Shown here: positions 45,946-49,520 of the stretch, in pieces
Position numbering within the stretch: position 1 is the first letter of the stretch
How the letters are laid out: each line of letters begins with the position of its first letter
Source of the DNA: Nephromyces sp. MM_2019
Lineage: Eukaryota > Apicomplexa > Aconoidasida > Nephromycida
Assembly (NCBI GenBank): GCA_015657535.1
Contig: JADHZB010001456.1
Span: 3,287-52,806, forward strand
Reading direction: 5' to 3'
Length of the DNA: 49,520 nucleotides
Made by a program: the position numbers and the translations under genes
The notes under the pieces: model-generated
What the model was told of the DNA's origin: nothing
Database searches by the model: none
What the model saw: the letters and a program-made list of their open reading frames with translations, nothing else

Positions 45946-46160
45946 TTTGCATATATACAGTTACTAAATAGTAAAACATATTTATCTTAAAATAGGAACT
46001 ATTACACAATACAATTAAGAGTCCATCTTTTCCTCCTATAAAAACTACTTTTAGAATTGTCAGATTTAGATAATTCTAATAAAAAAAACTGGGTCCAGTA
46101 TGTTTTACCAAATCCTTCTATAGTCTTTATATTCAGCTTTGTAGTGTATTTGATCATGAG

Positions 46161-46425
46161 CTTCCTCCTGTCTCTCCACACCTTCATCTTTGTAATATCG
46201 ATTCTCTCATCAACTCCTTTGATAGCCTCTATCTCTGCACCTTTATCTTTGTAGTATGGATTCTCTCTCCAATTCCCTCTACACCTCCTCTCTACGCCTG
46301 CATATGTCTAGGGTCTATTCTCTGGCCAACTCCCTCTGTAACTTCTCTCTCCCCGCCTTCATCTTTGCAGTATATATTCTCTCATCAACCCCCTCCATAA
46401 CTTCGCTCTCTACATTCTCTGCGTT
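46161..46425. repeat. Degenerate 58/59-bp tandem repeat, about 4.4 copies
   Basis: Units start near 46167, 46226, 46284, 46342 and 46401. Each has the pattern CyTC(T/G)xTCTCy.C.CCTTyATCTTTG(T/C)AxTAT, then ATTCTCTC and CAACTCC.T. Copies are diverged by substitutions and small indels. The array sits between the minus-strand gene starting near 45945 and the VAC14 start. A + strand frame of 104 codons across it (46256-46570) is composition-driven. Confidence 0.75.
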
Positions 46426-46608
46426 TATACCGAAACACTATGTGAACGCTTTCCACAATTCCCATCTGCTTGGGTGTCTTCTGGTGAAGCCTGTAAGCCT
46501 CATGTCCCGTGTCTACACCCCCTCTTTTCGTGTTCCATTTAGCAAATTTACCGCCTTTTTTCATCTCTAAAAAGCTTTGAATTGACAGAAAATAACTTTC
46601 TAATGTTC

Positions 46609-46745
46609 ACTCCCTCTTCTTCTTCTCCTCCTTCTCCATCTCCTTCTTCTTTTTCTGCATCCCCTTCTGCTTCTGCTTCTTCTCCATCTCCTTCTTCTCC
46701 ATCCCTCTTTCCCTCTCCTCCTTCCCCTCCCTCCACTTCTGTTCT
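46609..46745 (+). repeat. Polypyrimidine (CTT/CTC) tract upstream of VAC14
   Basis: About 137 bases on the + strand are almost only C and T, in TTCTTCTCC/CCATCTCC/CTGCTT modules. The tract ends about 10 bases before the first in-frame ATG of VAC14 (46756). It could lie in the promoter or 5' leader, or be the pyrimidine tract of an upstream intron. Confidence 0.85.
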
Positions 46746-46755
46746 TATCGGATAA

Positions 46756-48206
46756 ATGTCCACAGGCACACTTTCTCACAGATATACACATTCAAGAATG
46801 GAAGAGTTTGCTACGGATCCCCCGTTTGCTCTGCTTTCTGGCATAACACAGACTTTAGAGCGCCTTCTAGTTGAAAAATCTAATGAAGCAAAGTTTCATG
46901 CTTCCACGAGGATAGAATCAATGGTACGAAGCTTTAGAGCTAGGGCTGATAAGCAGAATGATTCCCCACAGATGTTGTACTTAAACGATGCTAGTCGTGA
47001 GACCCCCCAGGGTAGACGGGAAAACCTTGAACCTGACCTCAGCAGAAGCTCTCATATAAGAGCTTCTTCAATAGATGAAATAATGCAAACTATTGATAAA
47101 GATTTTTTAAAGAATGCTTCACCGAGTCATCGCATTGGAGGACTATTGGGTATCGCTAGTATAGCTGTAGGCTTGGAGGTAAAAGGAGGAAAATTGGAGA
47201 ATTTGGAGTCTGTTTATATTGCGTGTATGCATGGTTATGTGGTGTGTTGTTATCATCTTGTATGTGTGTGTGACCAAAAATTGAGAAGTTTGGGAGTTTT
47301 ATGAGGATTTTGGGCGGAGTCTGTGCAATGCGATTTCTCTCTTTGTTTTATGTATAATGTGTGTGCATGCAATGAAGTAGGAAAGAAGCTGCTTTTTAGT
47401 TTAAATTTCGCTATTAGCTTGCTACTGTGAAGATAGCTATTCTTATAGCTCTGTTTTCTGTTTAAGCACTTTACGATGGCTTTCGCAAATCTTAGTAGTG
47501 CTTACCATTCAGTCTATTTTTTTCCTGTTCGATGAGGTGAAAATCTCACACACATAACGGTGAATTTCAAGCAGCTTCTTATAGGTTGCTCTTTCTCATT
47601 GCGTCTATTAGCCATAGCAAATGCTTTCTGTGTGTGTTGCGTTTGTCTGCTGCTATAGACGTAGCTATTGTGTACACACCAAATCTCACACACAAGAAGG
47701 TGTGGGTAGAGGATATTGAAGCTGCTTGCAATAGTGTTGAGCAGCTTGGATTTTCATATAATTTATTGCGAAATCGCAGAAAATGAGGTTTTTTTGCGGT
47801 TTTCGATTAAAATCTACTATGTATGTGTGCATATATCCACGCAATACGTGTATACACACAGAATATCCGGCTACACGCACACAATATCCGCCTACACAGA
47901 CACACAAAACGCGCATACAAACCCACACACATACACACACCCCTCAACTTCGATGTGCTTTAGCTTATTCAAACTACTAATGCATATTGAGTAAGCTCTA
48001 ACATTATCACACACACCGAAATTTCACTTTCTACCTCCTCATGTAACACACTTAAATCCAAGCTCTTTTCTGCTACTTCTTATTTTTTTTTCTCTCTCTC
48101 CCTCGCTTCTCAGAAGGAAGTATCTGATCATTTGGATAGGATAATTCCTTTAATTATTGTGTGTTGCAGTGATCCTGAGGCGAAAGTCAGATTTAGAGCT
48201 TCTGAG
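46756..48206 (+). CDS. VAC14: VAC14 (ArPIKfyve) homologue, N-terminal two exons
   Basis: Vac14 is the HEAT-repeat scaffold that holds PIKfyve/Fab1 kinase and Fig4 phosphatase to make PI(3,5)P2 on endolysosomal membranes. Exon 1 runs from ATG 46756 (or the in-frame ATG 46798) to 47178. Exon 2 is 48114-48206. Both borders are phase 0 (gtaaaa donors; ctcgcttctcag acceptor). The exon 1 C-terminus reads SIDEIMQTIDKDFLKNASPS then HRIGGLLGIASIAVGLE. Exon 2 reads HLDRIIPLIIVCCSDPEAKV then RFRASE. Together they match the family's h.RkGGLiGLA..aIaLg ... yl..i..Pvl.cf.D.dsrvRyyAcE. ATG 46798 (MEEFATDPPFALLSGI) looks the better start. Family members are 700-900 residues, so most of the gene lies beyond the window. 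Confidence 0.82.
47179..48113 (+). other. VAC14 intron 1 with an internal CA-rich tract
   Basis: 935-bp intron from gtaaaa to cttctcag. At about 47840-47945 it holds an irregular CA-rich tract (acacacagaat, cacacacatac). The acceptor is preceded by a long T/C run (48080-48112). Frames inside the intron come from these simple sequences. Confidence 0.6.
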
Positions 48207-49404
48207 GTAAAACACAGAAATCATCTTCTTTTAAGCATTTTAATCTAAGTTATGTGCGAAAAACCGTCTTTTTAAAGAAATTATGATTCTTTGTAATAAA
48301 AAATACTTTATATTTCATTCGATAATTTACTTCTTCGTAAATTTCAAGATATAATCTTCATCAAAAACATCATTTTGAAGATATCATTTTCTAATGCTTT
48401 ATCAATCCTTTTCTTCGTGTGCAAGAAGTTGCTTGATTTCAGTTTTTTATTGTTTTTTGATGAAAATTTTCTTCGTTTTTATGCTTTGCCGATAAATTAG
48501 GGTGTGTTTTGGTTCTGATTCTCCTCGTGTGTGTGTGTGTGTGTGTGTCTATTTTTTTTTACTATATGCACCTCTTTTTTTTTGAAAAAGCAGTCTGTAT
48601 GTGTGTGTGTTTTGATTTTTTTCAAGCTTTTTTTGCAGTATTTAGCAAGTGGATTCCCGCAATTCACACTTCTTCAGGGCATCATTTTGAGCTTTCCGAC
48701 ATAAAAATAAGATATTTTCTCGCTTCTAAATACAGACGCATTCTAGCATAAAGATACCTAGAAATTGACATAGCTATTAGATGTTTTTTATCAAATTACA
48801 CGCCTTTAATGAAGCAGATTGACGATTTTTCTCTTCTCTTTAGTGAATATTATATTCCTCCTTTTCAGTTTTAAAAAAAACACACTGCTTTTTTGGGAAG
48901 AGCGTAGGCGGGCAACAGAATCACAGAAAAAACTCTGCAGAAGAAGAGATTCCACGTTTTCGCACACCATGAATTAACTTTTGTTTTTCAGCTTCTTTTC
49001 TCCAGTTTCTGCCCTGCAATTTCTCTTAAAGTATTAAAACTTTAGTTTCTCCATAATCTAGATCTTCTGTGAATTTCTACGTCTTTTTTGTAGAAATCAG
49101 AAAGCTATACACTTTAATAGTACAGATATATCTCTAGTAATAGATGGAAGTAATAATAGCTAAAACAATAAGAAATTCGAATAATATTGTATGCTTGTGT
49201 GCATGCTTTTCAATGATGATGGAAAGACATGCATTTACAGCATCCTAAATAAACTGGTGCATAGCAAACACATATACACACTTTAATTTTATTGTAGATT
49301 TCTTATCTTGAAGATATTTACATTGCAATCTGGTTGAATTCAGATTGTATGATTTGGATTTGCAAGGAGTGAGAAAGCACGCTGAAAAGTGATGATCTGG
49401 AGGA
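48207..49404 (+). other. Start of VAC14 intron 2; simple GT repeats
   Basis: The donor after exon 2 is gtaaaa. No segment matching the next expected Vac14 block (A.YN..Kv.R) is visible before the end, so exon 3 is probably outside. A (GT)n run at about 48527-48549 and a second at 48597-48611 are present. Nothing else can be supported. Confidence 0.5.
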
Positions 49405-49520
49405 ACAGACACAAGCAATAACACACACTGACAGAGACACGACAACACACACAGACACAAGCAATAACACACACTGACAGAGACACGACAACACACACAG
49501 ACACAAGCAATAACACACAC
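49405..49520. repeat. 46-bp CA-rich minisatellite, at least 2.5 copies, cut by window end
   Basis: ACAGACACAAGCAATAACAC begins at 49405, 49451 and 49497, exactly 46 bp apart. Copies 1 and 2 are essentially identical. The unit is purine/CA-skewed with a GACAGAGACACGAC middle. The array runs to the last base, so its length is unknown. The two minus-strand frames over it are Cys/Val-rich products of the repeat, not genes. Confidence 0.92.

Noticed and set aside
46548..46791. Two minus-strand frames rich in Glu/Gly or Arg/Ser
   Set aside because: They are translations of the polypyrimidine tract; the strand and frame are set by the repeat, and the VAC14 gene is on the + strand.
47586..47994. Three overlapping frames on both strands
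   Set aside because: They lie inside VAC14 intron 1 and partly over a CA-rich tract; none has homology to Vac14 or splice phase that fits.
49245..49520. Minus-strand Cys/Val/Leu-rich frames
   Set aside because: They arise from the 46-bp CA-rich minisatellite and repeat the same peptide with its period.

Overview
This window is nuclear DNA from an intron-rich, AT-rich eukaryote. The confident genes are chains of short exons (about 23-400 nt) joined by introns of roughly 90-1500 nt with GT donors (gtaagt, gtgaat, gtaatt) and T-rich CAG/TAG acceptors. The standard genetic code fits every exon. Bacterial operon structure, rRNA, tRNA and CRISPR are absent. A bacterial-type (NadD-like) NMN adenylyltransferase, as in Plasmodium, beside CLU, VAC14 and RRP17 homologues suggests an alveolate, perhaps an apicomplexan. 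That placement is inference.

Layout. 1-4.2 kb: T-rich DNA with a 62-bp duplication, a CA-rich tract and low-confidence minus-strand coding segments. 4.2-19.3 kb (+): a CLU/CLUH-like gene that I assembled as 21 phase-compatible exons (about 1508 residues), with the CLU domain first and TPR-like helices last. 19.5-21.4 kb (+): a small unknown gene with two micro-exons. 21.7-24.2 kb: scattered minus-strand coding segments. 25.0-27.8 kb (+): an unknown multi-exon gene. 28.7-29.3 kb (-): membrane-protein exons resembling the end of SLC6 transporters. 31.7-34.9 kb (-): the NMN/NaMN adenylyltransferase gene. It is divergent from a small AT-rich SpoU/TrmH-like ORF, with a CA/GT tract between them. 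35.7-36.6 kb (-): an unknown gene with a 47-bp minisatellite in its intron. 37.0-38.1 kb (+): a small two-exon gene and lone ORFs. 39.1-41.9 kb (+): a complete RRP17/NOL12 homologue of five exons. 42.2-45.9 kb: small unknown genes, mainly minus strand. 46.16-46.75 kb: a degenerate 58/59-bp minisatellite and a polypyrimidine tract. 46.76 kb to the end (+): the 5' part of a VAC14 homologue, cut by the window edge, with a 46-bp CA-rich minisatellite in the last 116 bases.

The recognised genes are unrelated housekeeping functions: mitochondrial biogenesis and translation (CLU), NAD synthesis, rRNA processing and PI(3,5)P2 control. I see no co-regulated cluster. Exon limits come from reading frame, splice consensus and phase continuity by eye. 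Transcript data would be needed to confirm them.
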